From: Hemerocallis citrina
Taxonomy: Eukaryota; Streptophyta; Magnoliopsida; Asparagales; Asphodelaceae
DNA length: 64,000 nucleotides
Direction of reading: 5' to 3'
NCBI GenBank assembly: GCA_017893485.1
Contig: CM030363.1
Coordinates: 110,107,073-110,171,072, forward strand
In this document: one piece after another, positions 1 to 12,055 of the stretch
Numbering within the stretch: position 1 is the stretch's first letter
How the letters are laid out: each line of letters opens with the position of its first letter
Notes under the pieces: model-generated
What the model saw: the letters and a program-made list of their open reading frames with translations, nothing else
Database searches by the model: none
What the model was told of the DNA's origin: nothing
Translations under genes and position numbers: made by a program

Positions 1-1590
1 AACTATCCGACTCATGATTTGGAGTTAGCAGCAGTGATCTTTGCTTTGAAGCTGTAGAGACACTATTTACTTGGGGACCAAGTGGAGATCTTTACAGACC
101 ACAAAAGTCTCAAGTACGTCTTCACCCAGAAGGATTTGAACATGAGGCAAAGGCATTGGTTGGAACTTATGACCGATTATGACATCAGTTTGCAATACCA
201 TCCTGGTAGAGTGAACTTGGTGCCAGATGCTTTGAGGAGGAGACCGACAGCTATGAACCTGACTCAGCAGAGAGATTTAGTTGAGCAAATGCATAGGTTG
301 GAGTTGGATGTGTTGTTGTCGAGTTTTGATCGGAGTTGTTTGGTGCACCAGCTTCAGTCGTCTCTCGTTAATCAGATCAAAGAGGCTCAGGCTGGTGATG
401 TGCAGTTGCAGGGTTTTAGAGCAGAAGTTGAGGCTGGTTCCAGAACGGATATGGTTATTCATGCTGATGGATTGCTTCATTTTGGGTCCAGCTTGTGTGT
501 CCAGAAGGGTGAAGTTCGTCAGAGGTTGCTTGAGGAAGCCCACCAGTCATTGTATTCTATTCATCTTGGAGGTACTAAGATGTATCGGGACTTGAATCTT
601 CATTTCTGGTGGCTCGGTTTGTATCTCAATGTTTGATCTGCCAGCAGGTGAAGGCAGAGCATCAGAAAACCACCGGACTTCTTGAAACGCTTCCCATTCT
701 GAAGTGGAAGTGGGAACACATCACTATGGATTTTGTGACCGCTTTGCCAAGGAGTCCTAAGGGTCATAATGTCATTTGGGTGATGGTCGATCGATTGACA
801 AAGAGTGCTCACTTCATCCCCTTCCGAGTCGGACAGTCTGCTGAGAGCCTAGCTGAGAAGTACATGCAAGAGATCTTCAAACTTCATGGGGTTCCAGTCA
901 GTGTTATATCCGACAGGGATACGAGATTCAGATCTCAGTTTTGGAAGAGTCTTTAAAGTAGTTTGGGGAGTAAATTAAAGTACAGTACAGCTTTTCATCC
1001 CCAGACTGATGAACAGTCAGAGAGGACCATCCAGATTCTTGAGGACATGTTAAGGTCCTGTATGCTTCAGTTTGGTGGATCATGGGAGGACCATTTGCAT
1101 CTCGTAGAGTTCTCGTACAATAACAGTTTTCAGGCCAGTCTTAATGCTGAACCATTCGAGGCACTCTATGGGCGAAAGTGCAGGTCACCAGTGTGCTAGG
1201 ATGACATTGGTGAGAGGAAGTTGTTGGGTTCGGAGTTGATCACCAGGACAGTTGATGCAGTGACTGAGATCATGAAGCATCTTCAGGCAGCTCAGGATAG
1301 GCAGAGGCGATGGGCAGATGTCCATCGGAGAGGCTTGGAGTTTGAGGTTGGTGACCATGTTTTCCTAAAGGTATCGCCGTGGCAAGGTGTCATTCAGTTT
1401 GGTGGTGGGGGCAAGCTTAGCCCTAGGTTTATTGGACCGTTTGATATTGTGGAACGAGTAGGCAAGGTGGCCTATCGTCTTGTATTGCTGCCAGCTTTAT
1501 CAGGAGTGCACGATGTTTTTCATGTCTCACAACTCAGGAGATATATTCACGATGAGAGCCACATGATCGACTATTCTGTTGACCGTACGA
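1..1590 (+). pseudogene. Chromovirus (Ty3/gypsy) pol 3' part: RNase H and integrase, broken
   Basis: This is the 3' half of a plus-strand Ty3/gypsy polyprotein that starts left of the window. RNase H comes first, with the family signature [20 protein letters not shown] near 97-156. The integrase zinc finger follows (H residues near 525-560, CLICQQ near 633-650). The catalytic core has MDFVTALP near 727, ISDRDTRF near 906 and HPQTDEQSERT near 998, and the GPY/F-type tail has VGDHVFLKVSP near 1350. In life it would copy and insert the element in the nucleus. It is dead: a TAG replaces a Trp codon at 55-57, a small deletion with frameshift lies near 610-640, and stops occur at about 954 and 1197. 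The integrase and long LTR resemble the Tekay/Del clade; the clade call is inference. Confidence 0.93.
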
Positions 1591-1764
1591 CCGGATTTGA
1601 CTAGTGATATTCCGCCAATTTCTATTTCGGATCGGCGGGAGAAAGTGCTTAAGAACAAGGTCATCAAGCTAGTTCGTGTTTCCTGGGATCCTCACTCGCC
1701 AGGTGAGTCAACTTGGGAGCTGGAGGAGGAGATTCAGCAGAAGTTTTCCCATCTGTTTGAGTAG
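1591..1764 (+). pseudogene. Integrase C-terminal chromodomain of the same element
   Basis: About 58 codons lie in another frame from the preceding integrase and end in TAG. They contain RREKVLKNKVIKLVRVSWD followed by STWELEEEIQQKFSHLF, the layout of chromovirus chromodomains (I-x-x-RR, then V-x-W, then S/T-W-E). In chromoviruses this domain tethers the integrase to chromatin. A frameshift near 1585 separates it from the rest of pol. Confidence 0.85.
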
Positions 1765-1862
1765 CTTTTTGTTTTGTTCTTTCTTTTCTTTTTGGGGTTT
1801 CCCTATGTACTTCTTATTTGAATTTCGAGGATGAAATTTTTCTTGTTAGATGGGTAGGATCC
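1765..1862 (+). other. 3' untranslated region and candidate polypurine tract
   Basis: T-rich sequence follows the pol stop. It includes AATTTCGAGGATGAAATTTT (1830-1849), a block that sits just before the 3' LTR in many chromoviruses. A purine-rich stretch (AGATGGGTAGGATCC) follows and would serve as the plus-strand primer. The exact tract is degenerate. Confidence 0.55.
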
Positions 1863-4857
1863 TGTCTTTAATTTTATGTATTTTTGGTTGTATTTTTTTT
1901 TTGGGTATTTATTCATATTGTATCTCTTTTTGAACCCTGTATTAGATCTTCGTTCTCATTATATTCATCTAATTGATTTTTCGTCTTTTTATTTGATCCC
2001 TTTGATTCAATTGTCTACATATAAATCTCTGGTTGATTGAGCTATTATTTGGATCCTTATTAATTTATTGTTCCTGCCCTATTTTATTTATTCATTTTGT
2101 TCATACTTCATTTTTGGATCACCCCATATTCTATTTGGATTTCTGTTATTAAACCCTAAATAAAAACCCTACCCAAATCCTATCGGATCTGTAAACTCCA
2201 TTACCTAATTACTATACTCGTTACCCATTACAACCCGAAACCCTATCTACACCTAAACCTTAATACTATCCCTGTATATATATGTACCTATATATATATT
2301 CTGTTACATCCATCCCCTGTTCCTCTACTTCATAAAACCCTAGCTGCCCTATCTGTTAACTTCATCCCCAACTTCTAAACCCATTCCCTGCACCCTCTCC
2401 CGATCCCTCTTCATCCTGTCTCCCGATCACCCCCCTCCTCCCTACTGCAGACCACAACCCCACAGCGCACTCCCCTTCCCTGCCTTTCCTGCAGACTACT
2501 GCAGCCGCCACCTTCAAAACTCCCGATTACCTCTCTCCCTCTGCCCCTGTGAACACCTCCCATTCATCCTACCCCCGACCTCCCACTTCGTGCCTCCTCT
2601 GCTCCCTGTCGCAACCGCCCAGCGGCGGCACCCCAATGCCACCAGATCCAATGCGCCGTCTTGGTCCCCGACCTCCTTCCTGTCGTGACCTCGCAGCGAC
2701 AGCAGCACCCCTCCGCTGCCCTCTTTCGTGTGCGGGTCGACTTGGTGTGTGTGCGTGTTGATCTCATGTTGTATTCGTGGTTGTGATCGTAGTTCGTGAC
2801 TCGTTTGTTGAGTTCGTTGCCGGGAAACCATTCCCGCTATTCTTGCTCTTGCATCGTTTCCACCGTCGTCTATAAGGCAAGTAACTTGTATAATTTTCTA
2901 TTGCATATACAAGTACTAAATACCGCCTGTAGTGTAGTTGTGTTCTAGAGACAATTCTTGTGCAAAACCCCTATTATATTTTGTCCCTATGTGTTGATCC
3001 GCCCATAGTTGTCTCATTACACACACGACATGAAATAACTTAGAGATAATCACATCTTGATGTATACATGCATGTTGTTCGTACGATATCGTATGCTTGA
3101 TTGTGTTAGTCATAGTATAACTGGTTGTAGACTTGCTAAATACCCTATACCATGTTGCTTGGGCATCTAGTATACCCTATTTCATGTTTTGTTGTGATTT
3201 GGATGTGTCTCATATGATCTACTTGATTTTATGCATAGAGAATATTTCTGTATTTGTTGTTAACCGGTTTTTGTTCAGTATTTTAGCCCCTATTAAGGTC
3301 AGTATATGAAAATTATTTGTGAATATAAAATATAAAGAATTCTGTCTAATTTCCAGAATTCGTATATACAGATAGTTAGCTAAAGCTCACGTAATTTCTG
3401 ACAGATCTCAGTTTTGATTTATAAGTTGCAAGTTATGGCTATTTTACTATATATGTGTACAAAATTTCAGATTCTATTTTATATGAATTCTGTATGGTTA
3501 TTTATTTTTATACTGATGCTAAATATAATATTTTGATCTAATATTTTGCTAAGTACAACTAGACTTTATTGGGACTAACCCCTAATTTTTTTGGATTTAA
3601 TTGATGACTTTTACAAACTATTCCAGACTTGCAAACAACTACTTTACTTGCAGAATTTTCATATTTTTCAGTAAAGAACCTAAATTTCAACATGATTCTA
3701 CTTGTTGTCTATAAGAACTTTGTGAATATGATTTGTATCCTACTGTATATATTTTATCACCCTTTTGAAATATATGGATTTCGATATGTATTTTGTAATC
3801 TATTGATATTTTAGTATTGCTGTGTTCATGATTTCAGATTTACAAATATGTTGTATCTTAATCTTTTCTGATTTTAATTGACTATTCTATCTATGTTGGA
3901 AAATTATGAAAATTTATTTTCTGATACTATACATACTAGGGAATACCCCATATTTTTTTTGGATTTAATCAGTAAGTTTTGATGTCATTTTCCTATTTAT
4001 GAATACGAACCTCTAATTTCTGGCTGAACATGTTTTCTGGATACAAATCTATTTTGAGACTTGTTTTTGTGAAATACCATTTGACTTATATATATATTTG
4101 CTGAATTCGGCCGAGAGTCCATTTTTCAGATTCTCTGACGGATCCAGGTTTGCATGTTTTTAGCAACGGGAATCCCAGATTTGGTGCAGTACTGTCTTGC
4201 TGTCCTGAACTAGAATTTTCATTGTCCTACTCTTTTATGTATTGTCTTTCACCCGTGCATGTTTATCTTCCCACCTGAACCTGTTACTTGTTCATGCCAT
4301 GTTATTCTTGCTCTGTTTTGTACACGTACATGACTGTTTCATAACAATAACAAATAACGAAGCCGGGATTAAGCGAAAGACCTTATTGGTGGACAATATA
4401 GGTATGTGTACTCAGAAGGGGGCCCATGTTCCCATTACTTGATGCCATGATTTCATAATTACATGATTCATGCTTGTTATTACTATATGATGTCATGTCT
4501 CGTGATTACATGATTCATGCTAGTTATTACTATATGATGCCGCGAGTTCACGATTACGTGCTTCGTACTAGTTACTTGTTACTTGACGCCTGAGCACACG
4601 GCCCTATAGAAACCCACCACTAGATCTAAACGTAACTTGTTTGAATGTAGCAACCATGTGCTAAAAAATCTGGGACGCAATTCCTATTGGTATATTGATT
4701 CATATATGCATGCGTGGTTGATTTCTTCTTGTTTAATTCTTGTTATTCCTGTGAAATGTTGTAAAGATACTGACAGCTTATGGATGATGAAAATTATTCT
4801 CTGGACTTAGTCACGTATCCGTATTCCGTATTTCTTTTTGGGAAGCGGGGCATGACA
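1863..4857 (+). repeat. 3' LTR (about 3.0 kb) of the chromovirus at 1-1764
   Basis: The LTR runs from TGTCTTTAA to GCGGGGCATGACA. The right end is firm because GGGAAGCGGGG-x-x-TGACA also ends the LTRs at 27987 and 47958. The left end is inferred from the polypurine region. TATA-like stretches lie near 2272-2300, followed by a C-rich leader (2390-2830) whose apparent ORFs are not coding. A GC-type splice-donor match (AAG|GCAAGT) lies at 2877. The LTR at 28811-38542 is a reverse-complement relative: 4117-4220 matches 36601-36725 inverted. AGGAG at 4858-4862 is the likely right target duplication; the left copy lies outside the window. Confidence 0.78.
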
Positions 4858-5410
4858 AGGAGAGAGTTGTGGGGATTAATGGGGTGACTGCATGTTAGAG
4901 AAGAGGGTGGGGAAAATGTAAAAGGGAGTTGGAGAGATCTGGGGGAAAATTGAGTTAGTGGGTTTAAGTTGGTTTAACGGGTTTTGGTACACCAATGCGG
5001 GTTTTAGGTTTAATAGTTGGGCTCACATTAATAAACAAGGATAATATCGTTGGGTTGGGTTTAGGCTTAAGAATTGGGCTTAACATGGAATTGAAATAAT
5101 CAAAATATTATGATTGTATGGATTAAAATTGGGCTTCAAATAAAATAATCAAATTAATTTAAATGTGGGCTAAAATTTGGCTTTTAGAAAAATCATAACA
5201 ATGATAATAAAATCAAACTGGTTTGGGCTTCCAATATTAATAAATAAAAATATAAGATCGGGTTTCACATAAAATAAAATAATCAATAGTGATAATATGA
5301 TACAATGGTTTGTTGGTTTCAAAAGAATAGAATAATTTATAGAAGAAATGGAAATATAAGATTATGGAAAAAAGGAAAGAGAACCCGTATACTCGGGAAC
5401 GGGGGTTACA
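4858..5410 (-). repeat. U3 end of a minus-strand LTR, interrupted by the plus-strand element
   Basis: AT-rich non-coding sequence with repeated 'gggctt' phrases, like the U3 of the solo LTR at 44100-44504. It ends in GGGGGTTACA, so on the minus strand it starts TGTAACCCCCG, a typical LTR start. Joined to 16386 onward it abuts antisense-ORF sequence of the minus-strand Tat. The simplest reading is an LTR inserted there and later split by the element at 1-4857. The rest of this LTR lies left of the window. Confidence 0.5.
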
Positions 5411-6126
5411 CTGTATAGCGCCCCGAATTTCTAATAAGATATCTTAGAAAATACGTGGCACAATCCCAGCATCCACTTCAATGCAACATTAAACACAACC
5501 AACACCACTAAAATTTTCATATTACAACAAACTTTTACATAGCACAGCGGAATTCAAAAACATCTCAATCAAAATTTTCCTTTATTTACGACACAAAACT
5601 ATCTCAAATCTGCTTTTAAAAATTTACAGAAAACTCTTATAAATCCAATTTATCTCAAAACCAACTCAAGCATCCAACCTCCAACTCTAAGCAACAACCT
5701 GCAACATGTGAGGCTAGAGATGATTCCCTAACCCCCAAAACTAATGGGGTTAGCCATAAATGGTGTGAGTGACATAAAACAACAAACAACATAAATAATC
5801 ATTAAGCAAGGATTCATAAGTAACATATAGAAAACATGAATACATAAAATACGATGTAGCAAGGAGAAGTAAACAACAAGTGAGACTAAACCAAGTGTTA
5901 TGTGTAAAAAACAGGAAATCCACATGCATGAAAACCAAGTTAAGAAAACACAATTTCTATATGCGGACTCTCTAATGCGTACTTGTCGAAGTCTATGCAT
6001 CCCACTCTAGATAGGTTCGGTGCAAGCCCTTAACGTCTTCACTTCATAGGGTTCAATCCCCCGCTATGCAACTAACCCTAACACGATGACTACTACGAGA
6101 TAAAGATAAGCTATGGATAGTAGCCC

Positions 6127-6405
6127 ATGCCCCGATAATTCCGGAGATAGATCCCACACCCAAGATATTTTACTTGAATAATTCCGGAAATCATCCCACC
6201 CCAAAACATTGACACATCTCCACACGAATACCACATGTGCTTCGCCTCGACTCCGATAATTCCGGAGATCAATCCCACACCACAAGTAATTACCGTGATA
6301 ATTCCGGAGATAATCCCACACCACAAGTAATCTACCGTGATAATTCCGGAGATATATCCCACACCACAAGTAATCTACCGTGATAATTCCGGAGATTAAA
6401 TCCCA
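6127..6405. repeat. 43-bp tandem repeats inside the LTR
   Basis: About six diverged units, each containing GATAATTCCGGAGAT followed by ATCCCACACCACAAGTAAT. The last three units are nearly identical with a 43-bp period. The same array is present in the other LTR at about 14084-14358. Confidence 0.85.
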
Positions 6406-6819
6406 CACCGAAAGCCATACTGAGGTACTTGACCCATGTTCCCGTTCATCATATCACCACTAGTGCCTGTCCTTATTATTTTTGGGTTACTTAATTACTC
6501 AACGAATCTCCTAGAGTGGTGTACCCTATCGGCCTAAATTCAAAACTGAATAACTGAAATGTCTCTACGGGCCTCAACAAATAACTCAACACTGGTATAC
6601 TAGGGTCACACACCTCTAGAGACTCAAACTCAAATGTCTAAATCAAATTTTCACTAAACAAAGTGGCTCAACTGAATATCTTAATTCAAATACTTAACTG
6701 AATATCTTAGAATCAAATGCTTAACTGAATATCAAGTATAGACTGAATTATCTGAGAACCAATTATTCAAAGGAACACTCAAGTTACAAAAACTCATCAG
6801 TGCCAGTCGACTTGTACTG

Positions 6820-7340
6820 TAGTAAGTCGACTGTCCAGAGAGAAAATGTCCATGATTTTGAGAAAATAAGTTAAGTAATATAAGTTGACTTATAAGAGTC
6901 ATAAGTTGACTTACCAACAATATAAGATGACTTATAAAACATAAGCTGACTTACCAACAATATAAGATGACTTATAAAAACATAAGTTGACTTATAAAAA
7001 ACATAAGTTGACTTAAAGGAGACATAAGTTGACCTATAAGAACATAAGTCGACTTATAAAAACATAAGTCGACTTACCAGAGAGAAATTCCAGAAATCTT
7101 TAAGAGAATATTCTAAGTGTTATAAGTTGACTTGCAAAGTCATAAGTCGACTTAAAATACAATATAAGTCGACTTACCAGAGAAAAATCTACGATAACTT
7201 AAAAAAAAAAAAATTCTAAGTGTACCAGTCGACTGAAAAGCGTCTAAGTCGACTGTCCAGAACGGATTTTCAAGAAAACTAAAGATACAGCAGCTGGGTC
7301 GTACCAGTCGACTGAATAGTAGACCAGTCGACTGTCGGCC
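6820..7340. repeat. Irregular array of TAAGTCGACTTA-type palindromes
   Basis: More than fifteen copies of ATAAGTTGACTTA, ATAAGTCGACTTA or AGTCGACTG occur with roughly 20-bp to 40-bp spacing. Many are centred on the palindrome GTCGAC. The array is repeated in the other LTR at about 14755-15293. On the transcribed strand it lies downstream of the TATA and of the donor-like site. Confidence 0.8.
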
Positions 7341-8445
7341 TACAGTTTTCATAATTTAGGTCTGAATACAAAATCGAAACTAAAGTTTTCTAAAGATTCA
7401 TTGTTGGTGAAAAATAGTTCGTATTCAGGTAAAATGACAAATCTCAACAAATCCTCATTATGGATATATGACTCAAATCATCAAACATGTCAAAACCCAA
7501 GTTCTCATGTTATAGATTACTAATTCTTTCATTAGGGTTTCTCAATACTAAATTTCTTTCACGACTCTTAATCAAAATCTGGTTTATAAACTCAATGTTC
7601 AGATGTTCAACCATCCGTTCATAACCATATTCAAATCTTAACATGCTTTTTAGCAACACAATTTTATAAACTAAGATCTACTAGTCATTCATAGATTTTA
7701 CATACATGGTCCAAACAACAACAATTGTTCACATGAATCATACCACAATATGAGATCCATATCATTCACAACATCAAATCAAAACAACATTGTCACTCGC
7801 ATACATATGTCAAAACAACAAAACAATTTTATATCACACACCTTTGAATTGAGAAAATCCACAAAAAGCCTTCCTTTTGCTAGATCAAACTTCTTCTTGC
7901 TCCTCCAAACAAATCACCAAAATTCTGTATATTCCAGTAATGACGGCTGAAAAAATCCTTTTAAACAATCCGGAAATAGGTTTAGGGTTTTACCCGCACT
8001 TTTGCAAAATAATCATTTCCAAAATACAACTTCACATATATAGGTCTAGTCTTGGAAATTCGACCAAAATTCATTTAAATTAGGATTTAAAGGAAAATAT
8101 AATTCTAAATCTCAACCAATACCGTTCAAAACGTCTAGAATTACACATTTTACATTTTAACCCTAAAAATGTCAAATTTGCAAAAAGGTCCTTTTTTCTC
8201 AAAATTTGCAAATAGTTCTAGTTAATTTCAGAAATATCTGGCAAAATACTAAATAAATCCCAAATATTAAATAATGATTTTTCATGAAGAAAACTTAACT
8301 TTTCAAACTTCTCAAAAGTATTTGCACGTGTTTTGCACGTGTAAAAAGATAAATTTTTCTGAAAATATTTATTAAATTCTCCAAAAATCAATTTAAATTC
8401 ATTTTCAAATATTTAAAATAATATTTAAAAATACGGGGTTCTACA

Positions 8446-8460
8446 TCACTCCCTCCTTAG
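8446..8460 (-). other. Polypurine tract of the Tekay-like element
   Basis: The minus strand reads AAGGAGGGAGTGA directly before the 3' LTR. This is the expected place and composition for the primer of plus-strand DNA synthesis. Confidence 0.8.
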
Positions 8461-8647
8461 AAGAGTTCTGTCCTCAGAACTACTACTAATGAGTCCAAAC
8501 CACATACTCACAAAAGAAACAATATCTCGTAAATAGAACATAGTCTAAACAATTGCATACGACAACATAATCAAAATAGAAGGAATAGAAATTACATCAA
8601 TCAATGGTACAAACATTCAAAAGAATCACAATCACATAAAAGAAATA
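8461..8647 (-). other. 3' untranslated stretch between chromodomain and polypurine tract
   Basis: AT-rich, no open frame. On the minus strand it includes a block about opened or closed 'TTCTGAGGACAGAACTC' just before the polypurine tract. This corresponds to the conserved pre-LTR block of chromoviruses. Confidence 0.5.
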
Positions 8648-8824
8648 CACTCATACAAAAAGCTCAGGGAAATCCTTCTGCATGCGATCCTCTGGCTCCC
8701 AAGTAGCCTCCTCGAACTGCTGATTCCTCCACAGCACCTTGACCATAGGTATCTCTTTGCTCCTAAGAACTTTCTCCATACGGTCAACGATCTCAACAGG
8801 CTGTTCTTTGTAACTCAAGTTCAC
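8648..8824 (-). pseudogene. Chromodomain end of the Tekay-like polyprotein
   Basis: Read on the minus strand in the frame of the upstream integrase tail, this gives LSYKEQPVEIVDRMEKVLRS and then VKVLWRNQQFEEATWEPEDR, ending at a stop near 8650. The pattern (I-V-D-R, V-K-V-L-W, A-T-W-E) is that of the integrase chromodomain in the Tekay clade. A single TAG at 8825-8827 cuts it off from the rest of pol. Confidence 0.88.
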
Positions 8825-8827
8825 CTA

Positions 8828-11724
8828 TAGATCTTCAGGAATCTTTACCAACTGATGATCCTGATCTGGCACATACTTCCTCAATAACGACACATGAAAT
8901 ACATCATGCACTTGTGCCAACTCCTCTGGAAGCTTCAATCTATATGCTGTCTTGCCAATCCGCTCCACGATCCTGTATGGCCCAATATACCTTGGTGCCA
9001 ACTTGCCTCCCTTACCAAACCTGATCACTCCTTTGGTCGGAGAAACCTTAAGGAAAACTGCATCCCCAACCTCAAAATCCAAGTCTCTTCTTCGAGTATC
9101 AGCATAACTCTTCTGCTGACTCTGAGCGTCAACCAATCTCTTGCGAATCGGCTCAATCTGCTCCGACGTTGCTGTACGATCTCAGGACCATACATCTGCC
9201 TCTCGCCAACCTCGTACCAACAAATAGGTGTCCTGCACCTCCGCCCGTACAAAGCCTCATACGGTGCCATTTCGATACTCTCATGGTAACTGTTGTTATA
9301 AGCAAACTCAATCAATGCCAAGTATCTCTCCCAACTACCACCGAAATCCATAACACAAGCCCTCAACATATCTTCCAGCACTCGATTCACCCTCTCCGTC
9401 TGACCATCAGTCTGTGGATGAAAAGCGGTACTGAAATCAGTTCTAGTGCCCAAAGCTGCTTGTAGGCTCTTCCAAAACCTTGAAGTGAACCTTGCATCTC
9501 TGTCTGAAACAATCGACACAGGAACTCCATGAAGTCTCACAATTTCACCAATGTACAACTCAGCCAATTTCTCCATCGACCAAGTAATCTTCATGGCTAG
9601 AAAGTGAGCCGACTTAGTCAATCGGTCCACAACAACCGAAATTGAGTCGTTGCCCTTCGAACTCCTCGGTAAACCCGTGATGAAATCCATACTGATATTC
9701 TCCCATTTCCACTCCGGAATGGGCAACGGCTGTAACAAACCTCCAGGTCTCTGATTTTCTGCTTTGATCTGCTGACAAGTTAGACACCTTGCCACGAAAT
9801 CTGCCACATCCCGCTTCATACCAGACCACCAAAAGTGCTGTTTGATGTCCCTGTACATCTTTGTGCCTCCTGGATGAACAGACAATAAGGTACTGTGCGC
9901 TTCCTGCAAGATACTATCTCTCAAATCTGCATTATCTGGAACACACAACCTATCACCCAACCAAAGAATTCCATCTTGGACACGAAACTCTGATAGCTTG
10001 CCCTCTAAAACCTGTTGCAACATCTTCTGAATCTCTGAGTCTGATCTCTGACCTTCCACAATCCTCTCTCTCAAGGACGGTTGCAGCCTCAACTGAGCCA
10101 AAGATGCCCCTAAACCTTGCAGCACCACCTCGATACCTGCCTGATTGATCTCTGCTGCCAACTCACTTCGAGTAGTGATCAAACTTGATAAACTACTCTT
10201 CCTGCTAAGTCCATCAGCCACAACATTCGCCTTGCCCAGATGATACTTGATCTCGGGACGAATGTCTTCCAATACCTCCAACCACCTTCTCTGCCGAAGA
10301 TTAAGATCCTTCTGTTGATAAATGTACTTCAGGCTCTTGTGGTCAGTGTACATGTTAACCTTCTTGCCATAAACATAATGCCTCCACTGCTTCAAGGCAT
10401 AAATGATAGCTGCTAGCTCCAAATCATGCGTCGGATAATTCTTCTCATGCGGACGCAATTGTCTCGAACCATAAGCAATAACCTTGCCTTCTTGCATCAA
10501 GACACAACCTAAACCTCTGAGAGATGCATCACTGTAGATATCATAATCCTTCCCAGCTTGTGGCAAAGCTAAGATAGGTGCAGTAGTCAACCTTTCCTTT
10601 AACTCAAGGAAACTCTCCTCACACTTATCAGTCCATACAAATGCCACATTCTTCCGGGTCAAATCTGTCAAAGGAACTGCAATCTGAGAATAACCCTGGA
10701 TGAATCTCCTGTAGTAACCAGCTAAACCCAAGAAACTTCTGACTTCCTTCACAGACGTTGGCCTGGGCCAATCCTTCACTGCTTCAACTTTCTGAGGATC
10801 AGTAGCTACTCCCTCCTTAGAAGGGATATGACCAAGGAAAGCTACCTCAGACTTCAAAAACTCACACTTCGACAACTTGGCATATAAGCTATGCTCCTGC
10901 AATTTCTGCAATACCGCTGTCAAGTGCGTAGAATGATCCTCCTCCGACTTCGAATACACCAAGATATCGTCGATGAAAACCACCACGAAGGAGTCAATGA
11001 ATGGCCTCAAAACCCGATTCATCATATCCATAAAAACTGCGGGCGCATTCGTCAACCCGAATGGCATCACCAAAAACTCATAGAGCCCATGACGAGTCCT
11101 GAAAACTGTCTTACTCACATCTTCCTCCTTGACTCGAACCTGATGATACCCCGATCTCAAATCAATCTTCGAAAACACCGCTGCTTCTCGAAGCCTGTCG
11201 AATAAATCATCAATCCGCGGCAGTGGATACTTGTTCTGAATAGTCACCCTATTCAACTCTCGGTAGTCAATGCACATCCTCATTGACCCGTCCTTCTTCT
11301 TGACCAACAACACTGGCGCTCCCCACGGAGAAAAACTCGGCCTAATAAGCCCTTTGCTCAACAGCTCCTCAATCTGCTTCTTCACTTCATCCTGCTCTAC
11401 AGGTGTCATCCTGTACGGAGCCTTAGAAATCGGCGCGCTCCCCGGCTGAACATTAATGCAAAACTCCACATCTCTCTGCGGCGGTAATCCTGGAAAATCA
11501 TCCAAGAACACCTTAGGAAAATCCCGGACAACCGGAATGCCCTTTACTTCATCTGAAATAACCATCTTGGATACCGTTGCAGCCACCTTCGGAATCTTCT
11601 TCTTCCCTTGGAAAGTCACTGCAGGTCCACCTGGTGCTTTCACCAACACCTCTTTCTGCTTGCATTCAACTGTGGCATCATATATTGCCATCCAATCAAT
11701 GCCCACGATGACATCCACTCCCAA
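8828..11724 (-). pseudogene. Pol polyprotein: reverse transcriptase, RNase H, integrase (one frameshift)
   Basis: About 899 codons are open from 11724 to 9025. RT has the [13 protein letters not shown] start, [20 protein letters not shown] near 11300 and the catalytic FIDDILVYS near 10965. RNase H has [13 protein letters not shown] near 10520 and [20 protein letters not shown] near 10330. Integrase follows with its H-H-C-C finger (CLTCQQ near 9780) and the catalytic sites [16 protein letters not shown] and [11 protein letters not shown]. All catalytic acids are visible. One small frameshift near 9165-9175 moves the integrase tail ([11 protein letters not shown], near 9070) to another frame, and it then ends at the TAG at 8825-8827. 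Length and order are normal for a Tekay-type pol. Of all pol genes in the window this is the closest to functional. Confidence 0.95.
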
Positions 11725-11958
11725 GACTTACAGCTCGATCAAATCAATGCCGAACAACCTCCTACCAATCTCGATATCACAGCCCTCGTAATATCGATCA
11801 GCGATCTTCACCTGACGGCGTTGCCACCGACAATACCCTGCCTAGAAACAACTTAGGTTCCACACCTAAGATCTTTGCAAAATTTGGCGATACAAAAGTA
11901 TGAGACGAACCAGTATCAAATAAAACCTTTGCCTTTATTCCATTAATTAAAACAACTC
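11725..11958 (-). pseudogene. Aspartic protease of the Tekay-like element, frameshifted
   Basis: On the minus strand, starting at 11958, the frame reads VVLINGIKAKVLFDTGSSHT; DTGSS is the retropepsin active site. It continues with FVSPNFAKILGVEP and the flap-side VATPSGE, then loses frame near 11805. The expected continuation (RYYEGCDIEIGRRLF) is found in another frame, followed by a TAA near 11726-11728 just before the start of the open RT block. The protease would cut the Gag-Pol precursor in virus-like particles. The upstream boundary is set by the intron-like segment at 11959-12055. Confidence 0.85.
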
Positions 11959-12055
11959 CTGTTACAATAAGAATCATACTCAATCTTAAATTGTTCTCAA
12001 ATAAAGGCTTTACTTATTACATTGATTTAAAATAAAAATCAAAATTCTTGCATAC
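11959..12055 (-). other. Candidate 97-nt intron between gag and protease
   Basis: The minus strand shows a donor CAGG|GTATGC at 12055 and an acceptor TTATTGTAACAG ending at 11959. The segment between is AT-rich and has stops in the gag frame. Removing it joins the end of gag (DVIQ-G) directly to the protease start (VVLINGIKAKVLFDTG) in one frame, the layout of intronless relatives. Splicing itself is inference. Confidence 0.6.

Larger units (their letters stand above)
5414..8445 (-). repeat. 3' LTR of the Tekay-like element
   Basis: 3032 bp, a direct repeat of 13366-16383. It contains 43-bp tandem repeats (6127-6405), a dense cluster of TAAGTYGACTTA-like motifs (6820-7340), a minus-strand TATA (CCTATATATGTG, about 8034-8045) and a splice-donor match (CAAAG|GTGTGTGA, near 7840). 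ORFs inside it recur in the other LTR only because the two LTRs are copies; I regard none as coding. Confidence 0.95.

Noticed and set aside
2514..2831. GC-rich open frames on both strands
   Set aside because: They lie in the C-rich transcribed leader of an LTR, as do 21235-21558, 25310-25684, 37907-38356 and 39296-39590. None has a domain or a consistent start.
5728..6408. Open frames conserved at 13680-14363
   Set aside because: The conservation is due to the two LTRs being copies of each other; the frames match no family and follow the 43-bp repeats.
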